The notes below the pieces were generated by a model that was given only the letters and a program-made list of their open reading frames with translations, had not been told where the DNA came from and did not search any database. DNA of 64,000 nucleotides from Liriodendron chinense. Its lineage: Eukaryota > Streptophyta > Magnoliopsida > Magnoliales > Magnoliaceae. The translations under genes and the position numbers were made by a program. The stretch lies in assembly GCA_003013855.2 (NCBI GenBank), contig PVNU02000853.1:2728001-2792000 (forward strand). The letters are read 5' to 3'. Every line of letters begins with the position of its first letter. The stretch's first letter is position 1. Shown here piece by piece: positions 1 through 10,680 of this stretch.

Positions 1-51
1 GCATAATGAGTGATGAATTGGGGTTAGAATATGCACAATTAAGAGCACAAC
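1..51 (-). mobile_element. Terminus of an LTR running off the window edge
   Basis: These 51 bases match the right-hand end of the solo LTR at 17431-19015 almost base for base (about 49 of 51) and stop at the same terminal ACA. They are therefore one end of a second copy of that LTR family; the rest lies outside the window. The solo copy carries a TATA box on the minus strand, so this would be the 5' edge of a minus-oriented LTR. Confidence 0.8.
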
Positions 52-880
52 AGCTGACCTAAGATTCAACCGTTTTATCCCAACGGCTATCAGATTTCGT
101 TGGACAAGAATTTATTCAAAATTCAACCGATCCGAGTGTCGGTTCGACTGACCCGAGATAGGGTCGGCCTTACCTGAGTTACAGGTCCAGAAATCAGTTT
201 CGAATCTGAAAACTTGACCGAAAGTTCTTGGGCTGACCAAAGCCTATTCTACTGCCCGAACACAGGGTCAGGCTGACCGAACATCTTCTGAATTTTGTAA
301 TTACGTTTGCTGGAAACTTGATGAAGTTCCTAAGCTGGCCTTGGACTGACCGAATACAGGATTAGGCTAGCCGAATTTCCTTGAAATATGACTTTAAAAG
401 AAATTAGAATGATTAACTTAAAAGTCATATGAAATCACCTAACCTAAGGTCATCCCTATGGTTAATATTACCTTTTGCATATATAGTTTATCTTTGAAGC
501 TTTGCCGCAACTTCTGTTGTAGAGTCGATAATCTTGATCTTGATATGTTTGTTGAGGTTGACTCTTGTTTTCTCAAAAAACTTGGCTTGCTCACACAACC
601 TCATGCATTATACTATTATCTACAAAATTTGACAACTATATTGTGCTTAGCACTTACAATCTCTCACTTTGTCAATTTCGTGACAAAACACAACATATTA
701 CATTACAAGCGACTCTCAACATCCATAAAAAAAATTTCAATTAGACATTATTGAAAAAGAACTTGTCTTGTATGCTCTCCCTGGAATTATGCTGCTCCCC
801 CTGGACATATGCTTAGAAAGGAAATTTTGCACAGCAAACACACATGAATTCATAACATAACATCTCTCCCCCTTTTTGTC
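52..880 (-). mobile_element. Probable copia 3' LTR region with polypurine tract
   Basis: This stretch lies just downstream (minus strand) of a copia reverse transcriptase/RNase H fragment. At 864-880 the minus strand reads GACAAAAAGGGGGAGAG, the purine tract typical of the end of copia internal regions of the SIRE type. The rest has no coding potential and contains scattered CTGACC/GACCGAA motifs, as plant LTR U3 regions often do. No matching 5' LTR is seen, so the LTR boundaries are inferred. Confidence 0.5.
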
Positions 881-1117
881 ACAATTTGATAAAGGAAGAA
901 GTGCAGATATAATGAGTCTATAATATTAAAAATATAGTAACATATTGAACCAGAATCTAATATACAAAGTCTACTAGAAAAGTACTTGTAAACATTCATT
1001 ACAAACCATATATATAAAAAGATAATCATTCTAACAAAGATGAAAACTTTTTTTTTTTAAATGCAATGCATGAAATGATATGTAAAGAAAATTACATAGA
1101 TCACAAACTAATATCAT

Positions 1118-2235
1118 TTTTTAATTTCAAAAATCTTGTATTATCAAGTGGCTTAGTAAGAATGTCTGCTAATTGATTTTCAGTATGAATATATTCCATC
1201 ATAACTGACTTTTCTTCAACCAGTTCTCAGATTAATGATATCGAATGTCAATGTGTTTTGTCCGAGAATTTTTTGATATATTAATCGCACTGGTGTTATC
1301 ACAATACAGGTACATAGTATCTTTTGTATCCCATAATCAGCTAGCATTCTTTTCATCCACATAAGCTGTGTACATGCACTTCCTGCAGCGATGTATTTAG
1401 CTTTTGCAGTTGATAAAGAAACTGAATTTTGTTACTTACTCATCCACAAGGCAAGACAATTACCAATATAAAAACATGCACCACTAGTTGATTTCCTGTC
1501 ATCAACATTACCAGCCCAATCAGCATCAAAATATCCTGCTAATTGAGATGAAGTATCACATGGATAACATAGTCCAAGATTGGTAGAATTAGCAACATAT
1601 CGAAGTATGTGTTTCATAACAGTTAAATGTGATTCTTTAGGATCAGATTGATATCTAGCACACACACATACACTGAACGCAATATCAGGTCTACTAGCAG
1701 TTAAGTACAGTAAGCTACCATCATACTTCTATATAAGTGAGAATCTACACTCTTACCAAGTTCATCTTTTGATAATCGCAGTGTAGTGCTCATTGGAGAA
1801 TAAAAATTTCTACCATCATCTAAACCAAAATTTTTAACTAAGCTTTGAGCATACTTAGTTTGAGATAGAAAGACACCTTCTTTTAGCTGTCTGACTTGAA
1901 ATTCAAGAAAGTATGTTAGTTCACCAACCATACTCATTTCAAATTCAGACTTCATCAGTTCTACAAACTTAAAAGACAGATTAGTAGAAGTTGATCCATA
2001 TATAATAACATCTACATATATCTGTATAATCAAAATATCATTATTTGAATGTTTGAAATATAGGGTTTTGTCAATACTACCCATTTAAAAATCATGGTTA
2101 ATAAAAAATTAGGTCAATTTATCATACCATGCTCTTTGTGCCTGTTTTAGACCATAAAGAGCTTTCTTAAGTCGAAATACATAATTTGGAAGTTTGGGAT
2201 CTTCAAATCTTTGGGTTGTTCTACATACACTTCCT
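1118..2235 (-). pseudogene. Ty1/copia reverse transcriptase-RNase H fragment
   Basis: Minus-strand frames spell conserved copia pol blocks in order. EVYVEQP lies near 2210-2230 and LKQAQRAWYDKL-like text near 2120-2160. An RT palm block at 1701-2084 has YVDVIIYGST where YVDDxxxGS is expected, so a catalytic Asp is lost. An RNase H block at 1432-1665 includes YFDADWAG and DRKSTSG. The terminal ADILTKPLD motif lies near 1150-1190. Stops and frameshifts separate the blocks, and integrase, protease and gag are absent. The right edge abuts PPR sequence at about 2236, so the 5' part was lost by deletion or rearrangement. It is a dead fragment with no expected function. Confidence 0.85.
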
Positions 2236-2537
2236 ACCCAAGTAGAGGTGAACTTCTCTTCCAAGTTCTAATGCCCCCAAACTGGCATAAGCAGATAGCA
2301 CATTCGCCATGGTGATCTCATTTGGTTTCACCGAATTTTCTCGCATTTGATAAAACAATTTGATTGCCCTTCCGCATTCCACTTTGAACATATCCAGTAA
2401 TCATAGCATTCCAAGAAACCACATTCTTATCATGAATCCCGTAAGAGCCTCCGAGCCATAGCCACATCCCCGCACTTCGAATACATGTCGATAAGAGAAG
2501 TACTCAACATTACATCCAAAGGCATTGCATTAACATG
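2236..2537 (-). pseudogene. PPR protein pseudogene, downstream part
   Basis: The minus strand encodes PPR-like text: NAMPLDVMLSTSLIDMYSKCGD, then after a short break a segment resembling AIKLFYQMRENSVKPNEITM and LSAYASLGALELGREVH. This is a plant PLS-class pentatricopeptide-repeat pattern; such proteins bind organellar RNA. It continues the reading from 15668-16452 once the retrotransposon at 2538-15667 is removed. The uninterrupted paralogue at 30051-30877 shows the same sequence across the join. The fragment ends abruptly at the copia remnant and contains a frameshift near 2430. Confidence 0.85.
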
Positions 2538-3176
2538 TGTTGTAGGATAAAGTTGGTCATCGAGAGATACGATCAGGGAGTGATTGAAAGAGGTTGTGGC
2601 CAGTCTGACCAACTGCGAGCAGCTCGGCTCGTGGTCGTTGAAAGGGGTCGCATCTCAGCATGCGAGCAGCTCGGCTCGTGGTTGTTGAAAGGGGTCGCAT
2701 CTCAGCATGTGAGCAATTATCCCCAAGCCTGAGCATCTTCCGCTTTCTAGTACCAGCAGCCCGTATAAGCAGGTCTTGGGCTTATCTCTGTTCATGGCTC
2801 CGAATCTCAGGGGAGTACCGTCAGGGAACGTAATCAACTAGATGTCCAATTGAGTTAGGACTATCCGCTTATCTAAGGATTCATCGGATAACCCTCTATC
2901 TCCGGAATGTCATCAATAATCTTAATGTAACAAACTGGGTCACTCAAATTTGTATAAATAAATGACTCCACAGAAGATAAAGGTACACAATCTCTAAGTT
3001 CATATCCCACTGTTTTCCTTTTACAACCATCCCCCATCTGACTTAAGCTTCGGAGGGCCAATGACTGGACGCCGGCCACCCTTAGTTTTCTCTTGTGTTC
3101 TTTCAGGTTTGGAGGGAAGTTAGCTTGAAGGAAGGTGAACGTCTGGAGGATCCTGTTACCAAATCCAACGGAAACA
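2538..3176 (+). repeat. 5' LTR of the Tat element
   Basis: Starts TGTTGTAGGATAAAG and ends GGAAACA directly before the primer-binding site. It aligns with the 3' LTR at 14935-15667. The 94-bp length difference is exactly two units of the internal 47-bp tandem repeat. Confidence 0.93.
2623..2716 (+). repeat. 47-bp tandem repeat in 5' LTR, two units
   Basis: Two head-to-tail copies of a 47-bp unit beginning CTCGGCTCGTGG and ending GCGAGCAG. The 3' LTR carries four copies at 15020-15207. Confidence 0.9.
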
Positions 3177-3179
3177 GAT

Positions 3180-3198
3180 TGGCGCCGTCTGTGGGAAC
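3180..3198 (+). other. Primer-binding site of the Tat element
   Basis: TGGCGCCGTCTGTGGGAAC begins three bases after the 5' LTR. This is the usual primer-binding context for plant Tat-type gypsy elements. Confidence 0.85.
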
Positions 3199-3245
3199 AG
3201 TTCGTCAGGATTAGCCATTCTAATCACTGATCGAGATCTCCCACC

Positions 3246-3945
3246 ATGCCTCCCCAAAAGACGGTTCATTCTTTAACTTCAAGGCAGACGTTACCTCCGC
3301 CTGACATTACCGAACCAGCGCCTAACGTCCCTCAGACTGCTTCAACGGGCATCCCTCAAGGAGATTTTAACGTGCCATCACAAAATCCACTTTTGGATGT
3401 ATCCGCCAGTCAAGAAGACGTTATGCGTTTCCTCGGAAACACATTCTTAACTCTCAAAGGCGATCTTCAGACCTTATCTAATCGCTTTGATCAGCATTTT
3501 TCGGAACCACAACAGCAACCTCCAGAAGGGCCGCCGCTACAACCCATACCTGTAGCTTCCAGACATTCTGCGGGCGAGCCGCGAACCCAGCCAATTCCTC
3601 CCCCATCAAATCGTATACCACCCGGCAATCAAGTCCCGGCACCCCCTCCGCATTCTATACACTCCAGTGCCTCCTGGCAACAGCAATCTCAAGGATCTGC
3701 CGTCAAAACTTCAAGCTACACCTTGCCATGGGAAGGAGACCTCAAAAGAATTCAGGCTCGTTTCGACGATATGGAACAACAATATCAGACTAATCTACCA
3801 CATGTTGCTGTTGCGTCAATCCATTGATCTGAATCTCCCTTCACTCGCGAGGTCATAGAGGCACCCTTGCCCAAGAAATACTGCACGCCTATTATCACTC
3901 CGTATATAGGCACTGGCGATCCTCTTGAAAATCTGGACTGAGGTT
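3246..3945 (+). pseudogene. Tat Gag, N-terminal part
   Basis: The reading frame opens at ATG 3246 with a proline/glutamine-rich leader. It then has FLGNTFLTLKGDLQTL and, after a stop at 3825-3827, continues in the style PLPKKYCTPIITPYIGTGDPLENL, the start of the retrotransposon Gag core. A UGA follows at the inverted-repeat junction near 3942. The remainder of this Gag core is found on the opposite strand (3950-4123), and the C-terminal Gag resumes near 5218. The capsid gene is therefore broken by rearrangement and not only by point mutation. Confidence 0.8.
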
Positions 3946-4208
3946 TTAGGCCCCAAAACCATGTACGCGTTGCATCCTTTAGAGTTAGGAAAAATGCCCT
4001 ACACATAATTTCTAAACCATGTCCTTCTAGCTCCATAAGAGATTTATATGTCACCAGATTTTCAAGAGGATCGCTAGTGCCTATATACGGAGTGATAATA
4101 GGCGTGCAGTATTTCTTGGGCAAGGGTGCCTCTATGACCTCGCGAGTGAAGGGAGATTCAGATCAATGGATTGACGCAACAGCAACATGTGGTAGATTAG
4201 TCTCAATT
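3783..4208. repeat. Inverted duplication within gag (about 155-bp arms)
   Basis: Bases of about 3783-3941 reappear as a near-perfect reverse complement at about 4053-4208, with a loop of roughly 110 bases. The loop and right arm encode, on the minus strand, the next Gag residues (YKSLMELEGHGLEIMCRAF), which should follow DPLENL on the plus strand. A downstream Gag piece has been copied back in inverted orientation. A hairpin or strand-switch during reverse transcription or repair would explain it. Confidence 0.85.
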
Positions 4209-4614
4209 ATCGTTGTGCATAGGGAGACGATCAAGGAGTTCATTTAGAAATAGTAATACCCAACTGCAAAGAATTAAACTCATTTAGGGCATGGGTTTTG
4301 AGGACATATTCCTTCTAATGAGATTGTTTCCAAAGAAGAAAAGCAATTGAATCCTACATAAAAGAAAAAAGAACTATGGTTTTGAGTAATATAAAGCTTA
4401 AATAGCTAAGTAGTCTGAAACCCCTAAAAGATTTAATAAAGCAACATACTGCAGGCCTCTTTCGACAGATTCCTAGACCTGTCAGTAGGCACCCGCCCAA
4501 ATCATAAATGATGATTTACGGGGAATTCAGCAGAAGGACATCATTCCATCATGTCATGTATTCAACCAGATACCCTCTTCTGTACCCCTTTTGCTTCTCT
4601 TTAGTATACTTTAG

Positions 4615-4859
4615 TTGCTTATCTTAAAAATAAAGAATAGAAAAGATACCACTATCCCAACATATGTTGACAGACAAGGGATGTCTCTATGGAACAATTC
4701 AAGGATTGGGTTGACATCCAAACAGGCCTTAGATGCGCTGGCGAATACTTTTGAGTAAAAAGGTTTCAACAAAAAAACGCACCTTGAAGAAAACCTGGCA
4801 TCAGTAACATTGCGTAACAACCAAGGGCAAGAAACTTTGTAATCCACCTGTAGCCTACC
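4615..4859 (-). pseudogene. Exon-like fragment of an unidentified host gene
   Basis: The minus strand is open from the putative acceptor at 4860/4861. It encodes text such as GRLQVDYKVSCPWLLRNVTD and RFSSRCVFLLKPFYSKVF. I do not recognise the family. The right part (about 4650-4735) may be a MITE edge, because it includes GGCCTGTTTGGATG. It sits inside the retrotransposon's gag, so it is a transduced fragment and not a working gene. Confidence 0.35.
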
Positions 4860-4989
4860 CTGAATGAAATTAAATGATTAGAAGTATTATAAGTACAAAT
4901 AACAACTGCAGATTTTAGATTCCAAGTTCACAACAAAAAATATCACCATCATCATGGCCTTCTCCCAGAAATTCAGGGTCTGCTTTTAA

Positions 4990-5216
4990 GGGCCTGTTTG
5001 TTTAACCATTTACCACAGTAAATGCTGGTAACTTCATAATGATTACCTTTAATATCTGTTTGGATTGGAGGGAAAATAGGGAGGTAATTGTGCCTCAAAA
5101 AACGAAATTGTATTGGATGGAATTGATAATCCACGGGCATCATCATGATGTGCGTTTCCGATCCATTGTCCATCTGTTTTACTAGCTCATTTTAAGGCAT
5201 GAGCACAAAAATGAGG
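4990..5216 (+). mobile_element. Truncated Tourist-like MITE with filler-repeat arm
   Basis: Begins TAA|GGGCCTGTTTGTTT, the same terminus as the Tourist-like elements at 46200 and 51500. It continues into one arm of the palindromic filler repeat (CATCATGATG...GGCATGAGCACAAAAATGAGGCAC). The right terminus is missing where gag resumes. Confidence 0.6.
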
Positions 5217-5217
5217 C

Positions 5218-7230
5218 ACAATTATCGAAACTCTTCCTCTCTTAGTTCATGGGGAGCATCCGTACCAAGAAGCCAGCATCCCACTTAATGGATCTAAAGC
5301 AACAGCATAGGGAGACGATTAAGGAGTTCATAGTTTGGTTCACTACAGAAGCCGTCCAAACTGAAGGATATACCGAAGATAAAGGCCTCACCACCCTTAT
5401 AGCCGGAATTATGAGCGAAAAATTTTGGTTCGCCTTGGACAAGAACCCTCCTAAAATTATGGCGGAATTCCAAGCAAAGGCTCAGAAATACATCAATGCG
5501 GAGGAAGTCGCTTTGGCACGTCATGGTTTACAGGGCAAGAAGCGTAAGCCTGAGGAGATCTCTCCTCCTGACAAGAAATACCGGCGGGATCGGCGGGATC
5601 GCTCCCCTAAGAAGCCTTACTCTGGTAAATATCATAATTATACCCCTCTTAACCAATCTCCTGAAAAAGTGTTAATGGAGATCAAGCACAAACCGTGTGT
5701 GAAATGGCCTTCAAAGATCAAGTCTGATCCTGAAAAAAGAGACAAAGGAAAGTTCTGCTATTTCCACAAAGATCATGGGCACAACACCCAAGATTGTATA
5801 TCATTACAGGATCACATCGAAGCCCTAATTCGAAAGGGTCATCGCCGAGATTACGTAGCGCGACAGGGTCGGTCGCCTAAGAGAGGAGAAGCCTCGTCGC
5901 AAAGGCAAAAGTCACCTCAGTGTCGCCCTCCGCTACAAGATGCTGAGCCAACTGGTGAGATCCGAACCATTGTTGGAGGACCAGCTTGCAGGGGAGATTC
6001 TCAAGCATCAAGGAAAGCATACGCTCGCAAGGCGTCTCAAAAGCCCCAGCATACTTATTGGTTAGAAAAGACCCCCGATGTATCGAATCCTGGTCATCAT
6101 CTGATCTCTTTCTCTCTCGAAGACACAGAAGGAATTCATTTTCCTCATGAGGACTCCATCGTGGTCGCACTAAAGGTATCGAATTATCTAACCCACCGTA
6201 TCATGTTGGATACAGGTTGTTCCGCTAATATCCTCTACCTGAAAGCTTTCAATAAAATGACACTTGCCAGAAGTCTACTCAAACCAGTCTCAACTCCCCT
6301 CGTCGGCTTTGGGGGTGAAGTTGTAACACCAGAAGAAAGCATCGAGCTTCCAGTCACTTTCGGAGAAAGTCCAGCAAAAACCACCGTCTTTGTTAATTTC
6401 CTCATGGTGGACCGAAGATCAGCATACAACGCTATTTTGGTTCGACCTTCGCTCAACAAGATAGGAGCAGCTCTACACCCCTTGTACATGTGTATCAAAT
6501 TTCCTACTCCGAATGGAGTCGGGTTCATACGAGGAAATCAAAAGGAAGCTCGAGCATGTTACGAAATCGCCGTACAAGATCGAAAGAAAGCCCAAGTACC
6601 CCCTGTTATGTCGATCACAGGAGACTCATCAGACGCCTCGATAGCTACAACGTTGGATCCAAGAGAAAGTGCTCTTCAATCAGGTACTCCAGGGGAAGAG
6701 ACAGTCGAAGTCCAGTTATCTGAAGAAAATTCCTCCAAGAAGGTCTACGTTGGATCTTCTCTGAGCGGGGTCTTTTGCAAAAAATTGATTCGCTTTCTCA
6801 CCGAATATCAAGATGTATTCGCTTGGTCCCATAGTGATATGCCAGGTATCGACCCCAGTGTCATAGTGCATCGCTTGAATGTGGATCCGAAGCACAAATC
6901 AGTTCACCAGCGTCGACGTGCCTTCACCGCAGAAAGGCAAATGGTAATTAAAACCGAAGTCGAGAAGTTACTGACCGTCAATTTCATAAAGGAAGTTGAC
7001 TACCCGGAATGGGTTGCGAACGTGGTCCTCGTTCAAAAAGCTAATGGCAAGTAGAGAATGTGCGTAGACTACTCTGATTTGAACAAAGCATGCCTGAAAG
7101 ATAGTTTCCCGACTTCGCGTATCGACCTGTTGGTTGATTCAACGGCGGGACATGCCCTGCTCAGTTTTATGGACGCTTATTCTGATTATAACCAAATTAT
7201 GATGCATCCGCCCGATAGTCAACACACTGC
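5218..7230 (+). pseudogene. Tat Gag C-terminus, protease and RT N-terminus
   Basis: One long frame (open 5249-7054) encodes the Gag tail with zinc knuckle C-x2-H-x4-H-x4-C (CYFHKDHGHNTQDC, near 5753-5794). An aspartic protease follows, with LDTGCSANIL near 6207-6236. The reverse transcriptase N-terminus follows with VNFIKEVDYPEWVANVVLV. A TAG at 7052-7054 replaces the Trp expected in NGKWRMCVDY. The frame then continues as RMCVDYSDLNKA and LLSFMDAYSDYNQI. At 7230 it is cut by a solo LTR and resumes exactly at 9267. The whole product would be the Gag-Pol precursor for particle assembly, maturation and cDNA synthesis. Confidence 0.88.
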
Positions 7231-7499
7231 TGTTGGGGTCCCAAAAGGTAGGGACTCTTAAAATAAGCAAAATAGCCAAAGTAACCACGCAGAACACCTT
7301 CCGGTACGCATAAAATGAAAATATACAGGATTTCCCTAGCCAATTCTCTAGTGGGCCCCGCCGATCACCGTGATCGGAACCGCCCGAAGTGAACCTGCAA
7401 CCTCATTACCACTCATGATGAACAGTGCAAGTAATTGCGCAACCAAACGGGCCCCACAAACCCTCCAAAATTCAAAGCCCAACTGGTGGAGTTCACATT

Positions 7500-8395
7500 C
7501 ACGTGTCCACGCACCCATAAATTCAGGTGCCCCACGTGCCCGAAAAATCGCTAAAAATAGGAATTCATTTAAAGGCATTCGGCGTCCCACGCACCCCAAA
7601 AATGGGCCTACGCACCCTTAAATTTAACACATTTTATGATTCTCATTCGAAGGCAATTTGGAGTCCCACGCACCCGAAAAATGCCCCACGCATCCACAAA
7701 TTCGGCTACAAATCAGGGACTTAATTTTCAGGTGCGTTGAGTCCCACGCACCTGTTTAATAAGTCCCACACACTCGACAAATCAGATATTTTCAGAGGTC
7801 ATTTCCGGGTGCGTTGACTGTATTTTAAGGGTGCGTGACACGTGGCGCTCTCTTATTGGCCGACTTCACCTATAAATACCCCGTCCACCGATTCATTTGG
7901 ACTGTTCTGAAAAATGAGAGAGCTGCCGCCCTCTGGGATTCCGAAATCGTCGCCGGAAACCCTCACCGGAATACTTTTTCGACCGCCAGAAACCCTCTCC
8001 GGTCGCTGGAATACCCTTTCCGATCGCCGATATTCCACCACAGATCTGAATCCTAAATCATAAGTGTGGCCACGCATCCTGAAAATGGTCCCACGCACCC
8101 GAATAATTGTCCACGCGTCCAATAATTCGACGTGAATTGGACAAGTACATCGGACTCCCACGCACCCAAAAAGTGGCCCATGCGTCCATAAATTCGGGTC
8201 CCACGCATCCATAAATTCATCAAAATCAGATTTGTAAATTTGGTCCCACGCATCCTGAATCTAGACCCACGCACCCCTAAATTCATCAGAAATTCGGTAC
8301 TTAATTTTTAGGTGCGTGGAGCCCCACGCACCCAATTATTAAGTCCCACGCACCTAAAAAATCAGCCAATTGCAGAACATGTTTGCAGGTGCACC
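7500..8395 (+). repeat. Dispersed CCCACGCACCC motif array in the solo LTR
   Basis: At least fifteen variants of CCCACGCAYCC or its complement GGTGCGTGG occur at irregular spacing. They are usually followed by an A-run and G/T, such as CCAAAAATGG. They flank the TATA box on both sides. The spacing is not fixed, so this is not a simple tandem repeat. Confidence 0.75.
7871..7878 (+). promoter_or_regulatory. TATA box of the nested solo LTR
   Basis: TATAAATA within CACCTATAAATACCCC, followed by a CT-rich leader. It is well placed for a U3/R boundary and suggests the solo LTR could still drive outward transcription. Confidence 0.65.
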
Positions 8396-9266
8396 GGACT
8401 CAATTTTAAGTGTTTTCAAGGTCCGCTTGAGCCTATCTTGGGTATTTCGAGCATTTCGAACGTAATGGAACGGTCGAACGAACGTTCCGGAAACTCTAAA
8501 CGAGTAAAATCACGCATCTTCGAGGTTTGACCTGATTCAACGCGATAAACGTAGTGACTTCCCGGAAAGGAGCCGCCAGCATCCAGAACTATGCAAATAT
8601 GTCATCATTTATGTTTACTATAAAGGCATGATCTGATTTGGGTCAAAAGCTAGACAAGCAGGGCTATGGTTACCACGATAAACCATGCCAAAGAGTTTTG
8701 ATTCCCTACAAACCAATTGCTCTCAACTGCCACAACACAACAGTTGATGCCCTACCCATCCAAACGGTATCCGTTGGTTGGGCTACGCAGGTACACACAA
8801 CTGTAGAATGGACTTTCCGAGGTCACTTGTCCCTACATTGACAGGCACAGACCCAGAGTCGTCCATCTCAGTCATAAACCTTGATAGTGTCAGCCCGGAT
8901 CTCCGACCAAAATATGGGACATAGACATCTGACTAATACAAAGGTGGTTCAGTACATTGCAAAACAAATAAAGGTCTCTACGATCACAAACTCTAAGACC
9001 ATAGTCCCTACTGACTAGTCTTTTACCTTCTAATCAACGGCCATCGATCATTCGATGTAATTAAGGGCTCGTGCCAGATCACGGCCTGGAATGTAAAAGA
9101 TCTCAGAATCTCTGAAATAAAATTCGCCTTGCGATATCTCTTCTTGTGTACCTTTTGTGAATGCTTGTGATTGTCTATGAATGTTTCTATTACTCAGAAC
9201 CCCAGAGCAACAATACACAATAAACACCATCCAAAAAATGGCCTCGCTGCATTTTCAGTTCCAACA

Positions 9267-9788
9267 ACTGCCTTCATCACTGACCGCGGCTTGTATTGTT
9301 ACAAGGTAATTCTTTTTGTTCTTAAGAATGCAGGAGCCACCTATTAGTGCCTGGTCAATAAAATATTCTCCGTGCAAATCGGTATAAATATGGAAGTTTA
9401 CGTCGACAACATGCTCGTGAAAAGCGTCGTAGAAAACGATCACCTTACGGATCTTCGAGAAGCCTTCGACTTAATGAGGAAGTATCAGATGAAGCTAAAT
9501 CCAGAAAAATGTGCATTCGGGGTGTCCGCTGGGAAGTTTCTTGGCTTTATGGTCGGCCAACGAGGAATCGAGGCGAATCCCGAGAAAATAAAGGCTTTAA
9601 TCGAAATGAAGTCTCCGTCCACTCTCAAAGACGTCCAACGACTCGCTGGTCGCATTGCATCATTGAACAGGTTCATTTCGCCCGCCTCTGATAAGTGCCT
9701 GCCCTTTTTTAAGCTTCTTCAAGCTACCGCAAAAACCGACTGGGTATGGACTCCGCAGTGTGAAAAGGCTTTTCAACAACTGAAGTAA
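9267..9788 (+). pseudogene. Tat reverse transcriptase, palm and thumb
   Basis: Translation resumes FITDRGLYCYK, then KNAGATY, a TAG at 9345-9347 in place of Gln, and LVNKIF. The polymerase motif reads VYVDNMLVKS (near 9396-9425). The second catalytic Asp of YVDD is Asn, so even a repaired enzyme would be expected to be inactive. The thumb follows with KLNPEKCAFGVSAGKFLGF and LAGRIASLNRFIS. TAA at 9786-9788 ends the frame within FQQLK. Confidence 0.9.
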
Positions 9789-10680
9789 TATATGAGTGCA
9801 CCCCCAATTTTATCGAAACCTATTGTACACGAGCAACTTCTTCTCTATTTATCTGTGTCTTCTACGGCCATTAGTGCTGCATTATTAAGAGAAGACTCCG
9901 GGGTTCAGAGGCCTGTTTATTATATTAGTCGAGCAATGGTGGATGTCGAAACTCGATACTCTGATATGGAGAAGTTAGCTCTCGCCTTAGTGACCGCCGC
10001 TAGAAAACTGCGACCCTATTTCCAAGCCCACGCTATATTGGTACCAACAAATCACCCTTTGAGACAGGTCCTTCAAAAACCTGAAGTTTCAGGGCGATTA
10101 ACTAAATGGGCGATTGAGATCAGCGAGCACGATATATCGTTCTGCCCAAGAACCGCGATTAAGGGTCAAGCTGTGGCTGATTTCATTGCAGAATTCACAT
10201 ATTCCTCCCTTAGTGACGATTCAGCGACCAGCGACCAGACCCCCTGGTCGCTCTTCGTGGATGGGTCTTCACGCGCCACTGGGAGCGGAGCCGGTTTGAT
10301 CTTAATCACTCCTGATGGGTCGCATTTTTAGTATGCTCTGCAATTTGATACTCACGTCTCGAATAATGAAGCAGAATATAAGGCCTTGATCGTCGACCTC
10401 GAATTAGCGAACGTTCTCACGATTCAGAGTTTACTTATTCATAGTGACTCTCAACTCATCGTCAATCAAGTACTCGGCGAATTCGAGGTGAAAGAAGAAC
10501 GGATAGCTTTATACAAATCCCGAGTACTCATCCTGCTCGCAAAGCTCAAGCAATATGAAATAATTCACATCCCTCGCGAGAAGAACAAACTCGCAGATTC
10601 TTTGGCAAAGCTAGCCTCCGCACCAGAATCTGAATTTTTTCGATCTATTCCCATTGAGCATCTTCATGCTCCAAGTATCA
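9789..10680 (+). pseudogene. Tat RNase H plus second (archaeal-type) RNase H
   Basis: The first domain (about 9789-10200) is the usual retroelement RNase H with RPVYYISRAM and LALALVTAARKLRPYF. A second domain (about 10240-10610) reads SLFVDGSSRATGSGAG, NNEAEYKALI, HSDSQLIVNQVLGEF and LADSLAKLAS, keeping an Asp-Glu-Asp-Asp set. This additional RNase H is the diagnostic gain of the Tat lineage. A TAG at 10329-10331 interrupts between the first strand pair and NNEAEY. Confidence 0.88.

Larger units (their letters stand above)
4209..5217. other. Foreign (host-derived) DNA captured inside gag
   Basis: This kilobase has no similarity to Gag and lies between two Gag segments. On the minus strand it looks like intron-bearing genic DNA. 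A TTCATTCAG acceptor at 4860 leads into an open exon-like stretch (4615-4859), followed by AT-rich intron-like sequence. The right end is a truncated Tourist-like MITE starting at 4990. The junctions share short homologies: CAATTATCG near 4212 and 5218, and the 23-bp Gag motif CATAGGGAGACGATnAAGGAGTT near 4218 and 5308. Confidence 0.6.
7226..9271 (+). mobile_element. Solo LTR (2,036 bp) nested in the RT gene, with TSDs
   Basis: The insertion 7231-9266 begins TGTTGG and ends CCAACA, and is flanked by ACTGC at 7226-7230 and 9267-9271. Removing the insert and one ACTGC rejoins the RT frame (QHTA then FITDRGLYCYK). It has no coding sequence. A TATA box at 7871 gives a plus orientation. This is what remains after recombination between two LTRs of an unrelated element. 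Family not recognised. Confidence 0.92.
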
